From NCBI GenBank assembly GCA_905221605.1, contig CAJNDS010002315.1, positions 270,817 to 334,816 of the forward strand: 64,000 nucleotides of DNA, given 5' to 3'. The position numbers and the translations under genes are program-made. Source of the DNA: Symbiodinium natans. Lineage: Eukaryota > Sar > Dinophyceae > Suessiales > Symbiodiniaceae. Of this stretch, positions 49,501 to 61,500 are shown one piece after another. The notes beneath the pieces were generated by a model. That model made no database searches. It worked only from the letters and a program-made list of their open reading frames with translations, and was not told the DNA's origin. Numbering within the stretch: the stretch's first letter is position 1; each line of letters opens with the position of its first letter.

Positions 49501-52500
49501 AACCTGCTTTGGAAAGGGCTCGCGGGAAGAGGCGCAGGCATTGCTGGCCTGCTCTGCAAACTTTCCCTGGCTGGCCATGAAGGACAAAAGGAGGGAACCA
49601 AAAGCTAGCTCGGAGCACAAAGAACCTAGCAAACCCGAAAGAGGGGCAGGGGCAAAACGTCAAGGGATTTGGGGCGTTATTGAGTTCAAGAGCAATCTTT
49701 GCAATGTGCGGGGATATTGTTCTGTTAAAGGCAATCTGGCCCCCGAAGGGGATAATGGCAATCCGACCCCCGAAGGGGATATTGGCAATCATGCCCCCAA
49801 AGGGGGTACTGGCAATCAGGCCCCCGAAGGGCGTAGTGGCAATCTTGTTCCCCGTAGGGATAGTGTCAATCCGACCTCCGCAAGGGATACTGTCAATCAA
49901 CGAAGCTCCCAAAGAGGGGAGGCAGACAAGAGAAAGAAGCCTAGAAAAAACTCGTTCGTAGTGGAACCACTTAACTCTAAACAAGGACGTGAAGATCAAA
50001 TGGCCTTCGGAAAAAGAGTCACTAGAGCGCTGCACCATAAGCTTCAAGCAGGGCTGCGGGATTAGTGTCATACTTTGTGCTCGGGATGTTAGGGGTCAAC
50101 ACACAGCGACCTGTGCAACCCAATCATACTTGGAGTTTCTGTGCTGGTGTTGAAATACGGTCCATGCCGTTTTCCACGCTAACCAATGCGCACCCCCTTC
50201 GGCGAGCGCGAGCATTAAGGTTTCCATTATGTTACCTTTATTGGTGTGGGCTCGGGATTTGACATACTGAATGTCGTTCTGGGAAAGCTGAAGGAGGGGG
50301 AGGATGTACTCCAAGAGCAGGACGAGTTGGTCATTGGGGGCTTGGAGTTGGGACTTAGTACTATCCTTGAGAACGCCGTATATTGCCGCAACCTGCCAGA
50401 AAACTCCATCAAAGAACAGGGAACCGAACCCTGCCGAAGTGGCAACTCCTGCGTTGTTGAAAGGGGGCTGACCCAAAACACAGGCCTTCAAGGTCTGATC
50501 ATAGTCCAGAAACCAGACGAACTCTTCAGCCAGAGTCTGGAACAAATCCGTGGTCGTTCTGGCCCACGCGCTATCCAGGAACCACACTAGCAGGTCGCGG
50601 GACCACTGCAGCGGTGGAGGGTTGGGCTGTTCATTGCAAGCCTGGTCATATGCTAAGTGGAAGGAAGAGGCCAAGAGCCTGTCCCAGGGAATGAGCTGAC
50701 AATGCGCTACGTCAAAGTCTAGGGCCCAGGAAGGCAAGCGGTACTTCTTGGTGAGCCGGGGCCCGTGGGACTTCCATACGTGCTTAAAGTACTGGTTAAA
50801 CCATGATGCAAGGTGAAAAGTTGCTAGAAGGATGTCGTCTGCAAGGGGGCCATACATGTTATAGATGCGATCTTCCATGTCCCATGTGGGGTTGACCCAG
50901 GCGGGCTTAGTCGGGCGCGGGAGGGGGATTAGGTGTCCGAGGTCCCCTTCATACATTACGACGACCCAGTGCGCTGCATACTGACTCGGTGAAAATTGTT
51001 CTCGCCAAACACCCTCAATTTTGGACTTCATGGCTTGAAGGAGTTGAGTGGTTTCAGGGGTGGCTTCCTGTATGGTGTCGAGCTCATAGAGAAGACGATC
51101 CATCATCAAAAGTTCGGCCTTTCTTGGGGTGGGGTCGGAGGACCAGTTGTCTCTAACTTGTTGGGAGGACCAGTACTTGCGATGTTCTCTACAAAACTCA
51201 CATGCTGGGGAATGTCCTAAGGGTTGGGCGCAAATAACGCCGGCTTCATTGAGGCAGGGGCAGATCAAGGTTCTTAGTGGGGCTGTGTCTTTCCACTGAA
51301 AGCCCGGGGGAACTGGGTGCCTACCGCATTCCTGGCAATCAATATTGAACCCAAGAGCGCATGAACATGTGGAGCAAATGACTACCTGCTGGAGCTGGGA
51401 ATATCCTTTTTTGCCTTCTTGGTAGGAGTTCTTCGTCTGTTGTTTGGCTCCCTTGTTAGCGGTGGAGCGGGCATCTCCATACAATGGCTGGGACTGGGGC
51501 GCAAAGCGGTTATACGGGCCTGAGCCCCAACGATCTCCATTGTTGTCGGTATCATTGTTGGGGTCCTTCCAATTTGTGCGATGATCATGGTCTCTTTCTT
51601 TCCAATCGCCTTTTGCTTGGGATTTACCGTGTCCCTTCTTGGACCCTTTAGCTGGGTAGCTGGAATACGAATACGAGGTGGAATAGTTCTGGGTGAAACG
51701 GCCCCACGCGGTTTGGGTCTGCTTGCCCTTACCGGAGGGTCGGGACTTAGGGGAACCCTTTGTGAAATCCTCTGCCACACCATGGTCCTGGAAAGCTTGG
51801 GCTGTGAGGGCCGTAAGGCCACCTGCTCCCTGAAACGGCAACATGGGGTGAGACTCTAAGAGGCTCGCAAGCTCAGAGGAAATTCGGACTGGCATGACGG
51901 GGTACGTGAAAGCCTGGAGGCTAGCGAGGGTTGTGAGGTCGAAGGCCTTGTCAAAGGAAGCGCGCTGCGTGGTGGTGCGGTCAATGGTGGCCCTGCGGAG
52001 GGCCTGTATCAGCTGTACCGTGTCGTGGAGTCGCTTTGTGAATTTGGAATGCCACTTGACCAGAAACTCGTCATAGTACTTCTCGTGAACCAGCAAAAGA
52101 CACGTATAACGGCGAGGGTAACGGGGATCCAACACGTAGGCGACCTGGGCCAGAAGCTGCTTGGGCTCTTCGTCTCTTGGAGTCCAAATCTGGAGGGTCT
52201 GCCTCCAGGTCTGCAGGTCCGGGGTGTCTGTGCACTCAGCGAGGAGGTCGATTAAGGCGTAAAACGGCTGCATGGCCAGTCTGTCGTCGGTGGGCAAGTC
52301 CTGCTCGATTCTGATTTTGCAGTCTGGGATGTCTGGCGACTTCCAATATCTGCGTGTTTGCCGCATGTAGTCTCGAAACTGCTGAGCCTGCATCTCTGTG
52401 ACAAACTCTACTCGGGCCACCGAGGAGTGCGAAGTAACCATATGGTTGTGGAGGGCCGCGATGTCTGTCCATTGTAGACCAGCTCCGTTGACATAGTGGT

Positions 52501-55500
52501 ACAAGTTGCTGTCCAACGTTTTCTTGTTAAAAAGGGCCGGAAGGTCCAGGAGGAGAACTGTCTTGTTGGCTCGGGCACGTTCCAGTACTTGCAGTTGGGC
52601 TGAGTGTCTTTCAGTGGTAATCTGCTGCATGGAAAACTCGGCTTGGACCTGGTTGTAAAAGAGATCACAGCATTGGTAAAGCTTGTCCATGTTCGGCAGC
52701 ATTGACTGCTTGTGGTACTTCATCATTGCCTGCTGCAAGGAGGTATTGTCAGTGACCTCAGGGAGGGGAACGTCCTGCTCATTGCCCGGGCTGAATATTC
52801 TCTTCTTCGTAGCAGCCTGCTTGAAATCTCCAGTGGTCGGGTCGTACTTCTCTGTGGCGTTGTGGATGGCAAGAAAATCCGTGCGCGCTGTGGCGCTTGA
52901 CTTCAACTTGTCTTGTAGAGTGGGGTCGAGGTCGGCGAAGTTGATATCTAAATCAGTAAGCTTGTCGATGAAAGTGCGTATTTCCTCATCTTCCTGTAAT
53001 CGCGCCTTCTTCTGAGGCGAGAGTTCGGGCGCCTTCTTGGCTGCCGACTGTTGGGCTTGCCATTGACGAAACTGTTCAAGGTCTTCTGAACTCAGAGCCG
53101 GAAGGCTCGGCGTAGGCGTGGGTTCTGTGTCGTTCAACGCGTCGGGCTCGGACTTTGCTGCGGTATCCATGGCTCAAGAGCTCGGAGAATCTGTTCTTAA
53201 AGAACAAGGAAAAGGACGAAGATGTTCAAAACATCTGGAAGGCTTCGACAAGAGGACCTATGATCGAAAAAAAAGCGAGAGACTAGAGAACGTCAATGGG
53301 CATAACCCAGATGAAGGTCAGGCACGAGATTTCGGACTATGTCCGCTCTGTGCTCTCTGTGCTCGTGCCAAACGCCTTGTGAGTTACATTGATGCGTCCC
53401 ATTCACGGCAACCTTTAGTAAAAGGCGAAAGATTGGTGCGCTATGAAGTGAACGCTGTGAAGCCCTAAGCCCTAAACCCGAAAACCCTAACCCCTAACCC
53501 CTAACCCCTAACCCCTAAACCCTAAACCCTAAACCCTAAACCCTAAACCCTAAACCCTAAACCCTAAACCCGAAACCCTAAACCCTAAACCCTAAACCCT
53601 AAACCCTAAACCCTGCCCAGGTTGAGTACATGGAGAAGGCAGGCGAGTTTTGCACCTCGGACGGATGGCCAAAAAGCTTGAAGCCATTGAAGCCCAATTT
53701 ATATTACTGTTATTAGTGAGTGCATATAAGGTTCCTTTTAAATATTGGCGAGTGTATATACCGGGTGTCCTTTTGGGGGTGCAAGAAATATATACCCTAC
53801 TTCATTTGCAGGCAAAGCACATGGCTTGCGCTTGCACGTGGACGGCGCGCGCCTGTGGAACGCGGCCGTTGCTCTGGGCCTTCCACCGGCGGACGCATGG
53901 CTGATGACCCTGAAAAACCCAAATCTCTCCGGACCCAAAGCCCTGAACGGTAAGTATTGGTGCAGTGTTCTTGAAGGTGCTTGTAAACACCAAACGCTAC
54001 ATCCCAAGCCCTCCGCCCGTGGTTTAGGGCCGGGCTCGGGGTTTGGGAGTCAAGTCTGGTATTTCAGGTTTCGCAAATGAGCTTGGCAAGCTAAATTCCG
54101 CAAACGCTAAGGACTTGGTCAAGCCTGCAGACACGGCTGCTCCGCAGGAAATGGTGTTTACCTGTGTTCGGGGCGCCTAAGGTCCTACTTGAAGGTTTCA
54201 TGGGTAGTGATAAATAAGTAGGATAAAGTACCTGAATGAAGGTTATGAACCTTGAAGTAGGATGCCACTGTGGTACCCTTATTCCATCTCTTCTTGCTGC
54301 TTTACATGTAGGGTTTTTGGGTTTAGCTCTCTTGATAAACGCCACTACACCAACAACAGGCATTGTTTTTCTTCATTTGGAAGCCTATAAAGCCTACACC
54401 AGCAAAGATTTTCGGGCTTCTGGAGGCTTTTGGGTATTTGGGTTGTAGGAAGCCTCTAAACCTAAACCCGAAACCATACACCTAAATCAAACCTAAGGCC
54501 AACAACACCCTCCAAGCACCTAAAAGCCCCAAACCCCCCTTAGCCCCTACACACTCCGGACCCCGTTAAGTCCCCTCCTAAACCCCTAAGCCTCTGAACC
54601 CCTAGACCCTAAACCTCCCTAAACCCAAACTCCAAGCCCTAAACCTGTAAACATCAAACCCTAAACCCTAAACCCCAAACCCCAAACCCCAAACCCTAAA
54701 CCCTAAACCCTAGACCCTAAACCCTAAACCCTAAACCCTAAACCCTAAACCCTAAACCCTAAACCCTAAACCCTAAACCAGGCGTCTCGGCTAGGCAGGG
54801 TTTGCGTAGTTTCTTGACTAGCTTCAAGTCCGCGCCCTAGCCTAAGCCTGACCCCAGTGCGTGGCGTGCCCTCGCCCGCGATATCAGGTGTTTCTTCCGT
54901 GTCCGCACGTGCGACGGTTGAAACTAGCCCTAACCCCAGCCATTGTGGAACGTCAGCTCTCTGGACTCGCTGCCTTAACTGCGCCGACTCCGTGACTTGC
55001 TGTGGATTTTCCAGGTTGAGTGTACAAGTCGCTGCCCTTTACTGAGCCGACTGGGTGCATCTCTTCACTCATTGCAGTGGTGGTGGTTTTCATATGTACT
55101 ACGGCCTTTTGATCCTCTCGAGCCTCCTGATTCGTCATCACGGCCTCGAGGACAAGAGTACAAGAGACAGCGGCGCACCGCCGAGCCAGAAGGAAAAGGA
55201 CAGTTGCTCGTACGCATTTGCGGAGCATTGTGTCAGGAGCAGCTGGACCGACGACCTTCACGAGACAGGCCATTCAGTGCCTGCGTTCACATCATTCCAA
55301 CAGTACGTTGCCAGACAAGGTTGCGGCGATGATGCAGCAATCCCAGAAAGTGAACAAAGCTCCGGCGTGGCGTTGCCCAGTTTGCAACATGCATGTGAAA
55401 GGCTCTGCGGCCTTTTGCCCCCAATGTGGGCAACACTGGAGAGATTTAGGCGCAACATACTTGGCGGCGCAGCCAGCTGCTACGGAGGCTTGGGGGGGCT

Positions 55501-58500
55501 GGCAATGGTCCACCAGAGAAGCAGCTTCACCTCGGCGCCGTCGCCCGAAATCTCCCAGGCAAAAGCAGCCCAAGGAGCATCCCAGAGGTGGGGAGGGTAC
55601 GCAGTTGCCTGTTCCACCTCCTGTGCCGGCCTCTTTCCCGTCACACAAGGGGCAAGGGAAAGGCCAAGGCAAAAGCAAGCCACCGCAGCCTCCAGTACCT
55701 GCGGCCCCCAAGTTGCCCGCAGACGATTCGATGGCAGACATGATGGCGCTACTTGTGGCTCGAAAGGAGGAGCTACCGAGCGACATCCAGGCCTTGCTGC
55801 AGCAAAGTGCCTCAGCCAATGCCAAAGACCTACATCGTTGTATCTCAGCCCAAAGCAATGCAGCGAAAGCGCTCTCCCAAGTGCAAGAGGACAGGGAAAC
55901 CTACTTGCTTGGCTGGCAAAAGTATATTCATGGTTTGGCGTCCACGGTGGAAGCTCAGTTGACGGAAAAGGAGCAAGTGATGCTCAACTACCAAGCTGCA
56001 GAAGAGTCGCTCCAAGAAACCATAGAGCAGGCCAGAGAAGACATGCTTCGTTTGGCTGGTGGAGAAGGCAGCAAGTCTTCGGAAGCGACGCTGATGGAGA
56101 CAGACGGGCTCCCAGGGCCCGCTTTGGAAGACCAGGCAGCCATCAAAGCAGCAGAACTCCGTCAAAAGGAGCAAGCGCTCCTGCAATCCTTGAAAGTGGT
56201 CAAGGACGACGCGGACCAGGCAGCTACCAGGAAGAGGAAGGAGCTGTCTCGCACACCTCGCAGAAGCAAGCAGCGAGATGGCATTTCAGTGAGCTCAGGA
56301 GAGGAGGAAGCGAAAGAAGCTGGCTCCTTGCTCTCGCAGCCCGCGCGGCCTTTTCCGCAGGCTCAATCGTGAGCCGACCGGTCACGGTTGAGCCTAGTCG
56401 TTATCTCCTGTACCACTCGATTCAGACAGAAATAGACTGCCAGCAGTATTGGAATGCCAGGCCATTGGCTCTACATGCGCAATACATGCTGGAAGCTTGG
56501 AGTGTCGATCAGTATGTCGTCGAGATGGACAGTCGAGTCTCAAAGCATGCAGTGAAGACCCGCTCCCCTGTTGACATCGCTTATGCCAGGGTTGCACAGA
56601 GAGGTCTAGCCGGCTATCTTCAAGAAAAAGAGTTTGCCGGACTTTGTCACAGCGTTCAGGATGCAGAGCTCACCTCGTGCCTGGAACGCCGTCGTACTAT
56701 GCCAGGCACGGTTCACTTTGCCGACCTGGGCACCATCAACCGGATCTCCTGCGAGAAGCCTTCCGACGCCAATGGACAGCACAGTGGCTCTGAGCGGGAG
56801 ATATCAGGTTCTTTTGCCCCGTATGTGTCTGAGGGACCAGCGTGCAGGGATGGTGGACAGTGGGACATCAATGTTGGAAAAAGCCTTGGAGAGGCTAGAG
56901 TACCTTTGGATGTTCCCACTGTCGGCCCGAGCCCTTCCCATGCTTGTCTGTCCGGCACTACGGTTGTACATATGTACAGTTGTACAGAGCATGGCGATCA
57001 GTCGCTCCCTACACCTCGGCTTGAGGCCGGTTCCCTGTCAAACCTCACCGAGCATGTCTTCATTCCAGCGCCTTTGTTGCCGGTGACACCAGACCTTCCG
57101 CTTGAAGAGAAGCAAGGCTCTCAAGCGCAGCAAGGAGCGGCCCATCCAGCACTTGAAGGTTCTGAGGTTCGGGCTTTGGTTGCGTGTTTTCAGGGACTTG
57201 AGGGTTTGAACCATCCTGCAACTCAGCCTCTCTCCTCTGCAACACAAGGCGGTTCCCTGTCGACCCTTGCCGCAGAGGCTCATGCGCCTTCAGGATCCGA
57301 AGGCTGTTTCCCGCACAGACCTTGGCCATCTCTACGTGTGTCACTCTCAGCAGCAATTGAGTGCCCCCCAGAAAGGCAATCCTGCTTTGTTGGTCTGGCT
57401 AAGGCAGCCCGAGCCCTTGATGAAGTGTTGGCAGGATGTTTTCCCCTGCGTCTCCGTCCACTCCCTGCTCTTGACAGAGCGCCTTCCCATGTGCGCGCAG
57501 CCGTGGCTCCTTGCCATAGGCCCATTCCGGATTTGCGCCAGCTGCCTATAGGCTCTGAGCTTCACTTGTTCTCTGACGGCTCCAGAAGCACAGCTGGCTC
57601 TGGTTGGGCGGTTGTAGTCACCTCTTGGGTTCCTGATAGGGGTTGGGGTATTGAAGGGTGTTTGTTTGCACGCACAGCTCAAGGGATCTTTGGCGAGACT
57701 GTGCACGATTCCTGCGAAGCTGAAGCTTCGGCAGTCTCTGCTGCCTTGGTTTGGGCCCTTGCTGCTCCTCCTGCTGCCAGTGTCTTTTTGCATTATGACA
57801 ATGAAGCTGCGGGTCAAGCCGCAACAGGCACCTGGGCCGTGCCTCTGCATCGGGGGGCCCCTCGCACAGTTCATGCTTCAGCTAGGTCCCTTATGCATCT
57901 GCATAGAGCCTTGGGTAAAAGTCTCCAGCTTTTTCATGTGCAGGGCCACTCTGGGCACGCTTGGAATGATGCGGCTGATTTCATTGCCAAAGCTGCGCTC
58001 CATGACGACCAGGGTCAAACATGCATTAATAGTCTTTCCTCTTTGCTTCAGCCAAAGCTGCTTCCATGGCTCTGGACCCTGCCAGTCAGCGCAGGAGATC
58101 TGCCTACCGCCTGGGACTTGGTTGCAGGCACCGGTCTCGTTAATGTCTCTGCTACGCAGCGCAGTGACTGCGCTTTTCCAACAGGCAAGTCTCACTATTC
58201 CAAGCCCGTTGCTGGCAAGCTGTCCTTTCTCTCCTTCAACGTGTGCTCCTTGCGAGATCCGGGCTCAACTAGGAAGAAGCAGGGATGTACATTCCGGCCC
58301 TCCAGGAACTTTTGGCCAAGCAGCTGCTTCATGATGACTTTGGCCTTGTCGCTCTCCAGGAGACCAGACTCCCTTCCAGCAGTTCATACACCTCTGGTGC
58401 CTTCTACGTTGTCAATTCAGCCTGTGACGAACAAGGCCAAGGGGGATGCGCGCTGTGGTTTCGGGTTGATGAACCACTGTTGGGTTCTGGCAAGCCAGTC

Positions 58501-61500
58501 ACACCGTCGCAGGTCACGCTCCTTTTTTCTTCTCCGAGACTGCTGGTGTGCCGCCTCACAATGCAAGGTGCCACCTTCCTGTGTGTCTGTGCTCACGCGC
58601 CGCACAGCAAGCGACCGGAAAAGGAGAGGCTGGATTGGTGGGATCTCTTTGTGAAGGTTCTAGGGAAGGTTTGCAAATCTGGCGACATTCTTCTCATAGC
58701 TGCGGACGCAAATGCCCGCCTGGGCGCTAGCCACACGGGTGTTTCGGGTTCTTTTGGAGCTGAGCCCCTGAATGCAAATGGAGAAGCATGGTTAGAGCTC
58801 CTTGAGCAGTTTGGTATGTGCTTACCTGCAACGTTTAGTCACACTGGCCCCTCTGCCACATGGCGCTCACCACAAGGTTTTGAGGCTCGCCTTGACTACA
58901 TTGCCATTCCACAGGCTTTGTCCGCCTCCGTTGAGGAATCCGCCACATTGCTCCAGTACGATGCCTTGACCAATCAGGATGATCACAGAGCTGTCTCCTG
59001 TCGCCTTCGTCTGCAGCTTCCCGGGAAAGCAACTCACCGCCCAAAAAGTGTTCGCTGGCAGCTGCCGGAAGAATGGGCGGAGCCCTGGAGTGCTTCTGTT
59101 GCATGTATGACCAGGCCTCGATGGGACCTGTCAACTGATCAGCATGCCAGCGCCCTTCGTCAGGGTCTGCAAGACCGCATGGCGCATTTTCACTACCAGG
59201 CGCCGCCTACTCCCAGGCGGCCCTACGTCACGCCAGAAATCCTTGACCTCCTAAAGGAGCGGAATGCTCTGAGGAAACGTCTGCGCGAGCTCCGCTCAGG
59301 AGGAGACAATGTGGAGCAGTCGCCCCTACTTGCTCAGTTCAGGACCTTAGCACGGGCTTTGCGCCGTAAGCTCAAGGCAGCGAAGGTCAGCTACCTCACT
59401 TCCCTTGCTGTTGAATTTGAGCACAAGGCTTCCTTTCGAGACTCCAAGGCCCTCTATAGGGCGCTGCAGCCGCTCAGGGCGGGTCCAGGGGCTCCCTCGA
59501 GAGTTCGGCCTGCCACCCAGGTCCTTACGAAAGATGGTCTTCCCTGCGCTGACGCTGGTGAGATAGCAGATCTTTGGTCCTTTCACTTCGCCCGGTCAGA
59601 GGGAGGGAAAGTCTGCACCGCCGCTGAACTTGTGAGCGACCATGTTTCCAGCCTGCAGCCCCTGGCCCAGTCAGCTGCTCTTGACTTCCTTCCCACACTT
59701 ACGGAGTGGGAAGGGTTACTTCGTGCCCTTCCTAGAGGGAAAGCTCCGGGCCCGGATGGCTTATCCTCCTCACATGTTCGTGCTGCCACCGCGGCTATGG
59801 CTCGGCTGACTTATGGTCTCACGCTCAAGGTTGCTTGTGGCGCTCCCGAGCCCCTAGCCTGGCGAGGTGGGAAGGCCCTCCCCCTTTTCAAAGGAAAGGG
59901 GCAAGGCACAAAACCCGGCGAGTATCGAAGCATTTTGGTCTCGGAGGTGTTGGGGAAACGTTGGCACGCATGGCTTCGCAGCTCTTTACTTGCTACTTTT
60001 CGTGAAAGGGCTGCTCCCCTCCAGTGCGGCGTTACTGGTGGTCATTCCACCGGGCTCCTCTCTCTCTTTCTCCGTAGCTTCCAGGCCCAGGCTCAATCTC
60101 GGGGTTTTTCTTGGGGCATCCTTTTTGTTGACCTGCGTTCTGCCTTTTACTCGGTCCTGAGGCAGTTTGTCACTGGGGCAGACTGCTCTCTTGATTCCTT
60201 CCAAGCTCTCTGTGGCAGGCTTGGAATTGGCGTTGAACAGTTTGAGGCGATCGTAGCCGCCCTAGGTGCAGTTGATGCCAAGGTTCTGGACTCTCTGCAG
60301 CCTGTCCTGGGAGCCCGTGTGAAGGATGTGCTCCAATCTACGTGGTTTCAGGTCCAAGGTTCAGAAAAGGTCGTGGCCACTCAAGCAGGCTCCAGGCCAG
60401 GTGATCCCCTAGCGGATATCCTTTTCGGGTTGTCCGTTGCCGGTGCCGTGAAGCAGTTGAACGAGACCATGCGTGATGCTGGCTTGCTACCGTCTTTCAA
60501 TACCGCCGGAGTTTTGCCAGGGGTTGAGCCGGGCACATCTTGGTTAGAGGCTTCCTGCATGTGGCATGATGACCTAGCCGTCCCGTTTGTGGTTGACACC
60601 CCTGCTGCCCTGCAAGGCGCGATAGCTTTCGTGGCGCGTCTGGCCCATGACACCTTTGCCTCCAGAGGACTGAGCGTCAACTACGACAACGGCAAGACAG
60701 AATGTGTTTGTCGCGCTGTTGGAAAAGGATCCAGAGTTGTCACGTTCGCCTTGAAGGATAAGCCGAACCCCACGGTGTCCTTTCTGCCGGATATCGGCAC
60801 CATGCAGCAAGTCAAGATTGTGCCAGAGTACTGTCACTTGGGTTCGCTAGTTGCAGAAGATTGTTCCCTACTTCCTGACATCAGGCGCAGGCTGCTTCTG
60901 GCGGCGGCTTCTGCTAAGCCGCTAGCCAAATCGGTCTTCTCAAATCCCAATGTCCCCCTAGCAGTGCGTCGGGTTCTCTTCCGCGGTCTTGTCCTTGGCC
61001 GTGCCCTTCACGGAGTCGGTGCGTGGGCCGGCCTGCAGGTGCAAGAAATGAGGGCCTGGCACGCAGGGATCATGCGGCTTTATCGCCTGTTGCTTCCTGT
61101 CAAAAACACTGCATCGGACCCCTGGCTCTCTGATGTCGAGGTGTGTAAGCAATGCGGGTTGCCTCCTCCCTGCAGGCTTCTGTCGCTGGAACGTCTTCGC
61201 CTTTTTGGCCAGTTGCATCGCACGACCTCGGGGCCCATTGCCGCAGCTATCGAAGCAGTCGCGGGCGAGCCCCGTTGCTGGCTGTCAGACGTTCTTGACG
61301 ACTACTCATGGCTGTGCTCCCTTCGGTTGGCTCCCACCTCTGTCCTGCCTAAGCCTCTGCCACAGGAGGTCTGTGCATTTGTGAACCAAAACGCCACTGT
61401 TTTGAATAGATGCCTTTCGAAGGCAGGTTCTCGGGCAGCTGAGGCGCCGCAGCCTTCAGATCTGCCGCCCGCCAGGCAGGAGTCCCAATCGATCACTTGC

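Larger units (their letters stand above)
44899..53461 (-). mobile_element. LINE-A, full-length non-LTR retrotransposon, antisense in threonine aldolase intron 10
   Basis: An 8.6-kb two-ORF element on the minus strand. Its 5' end is near 53461 and its 3' end is a (GA)n tract at 44899-44911 on the element strand, after about 60 bases of 3' UTR. Both edges pass directly into CCCTAAG/CCCTAAA repeats of the + strand, so it sits inside a telomere-like array. Both ORFs are intact: ORF1 1024 aa, ORF2 1700 aa, separated by about 24 bases. ORF2 order is apurinic-type endonuclease, RNase H, reverse transcriptase. Intactness suggests recent activity. Confidence 0.93.

Noticed and set aside
53158-53178. 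ggtatccatggctcaag resembling the dinoflagellate spliced leader end
   Set aside because: It is antisense to LINE-A and overlaps its start codon; several bases differ. A relic leader should be in sense with the element.
55055-56372. Long open frame overlapping LINE-B ORF1 in another frame
   Set aside because: Its composition there (Cys/Arg/Ser-rich, no domain) looks like the shadow of ORF1, which has a clean zinc ribbon and coiled coil. Only the part after 56372 is called.
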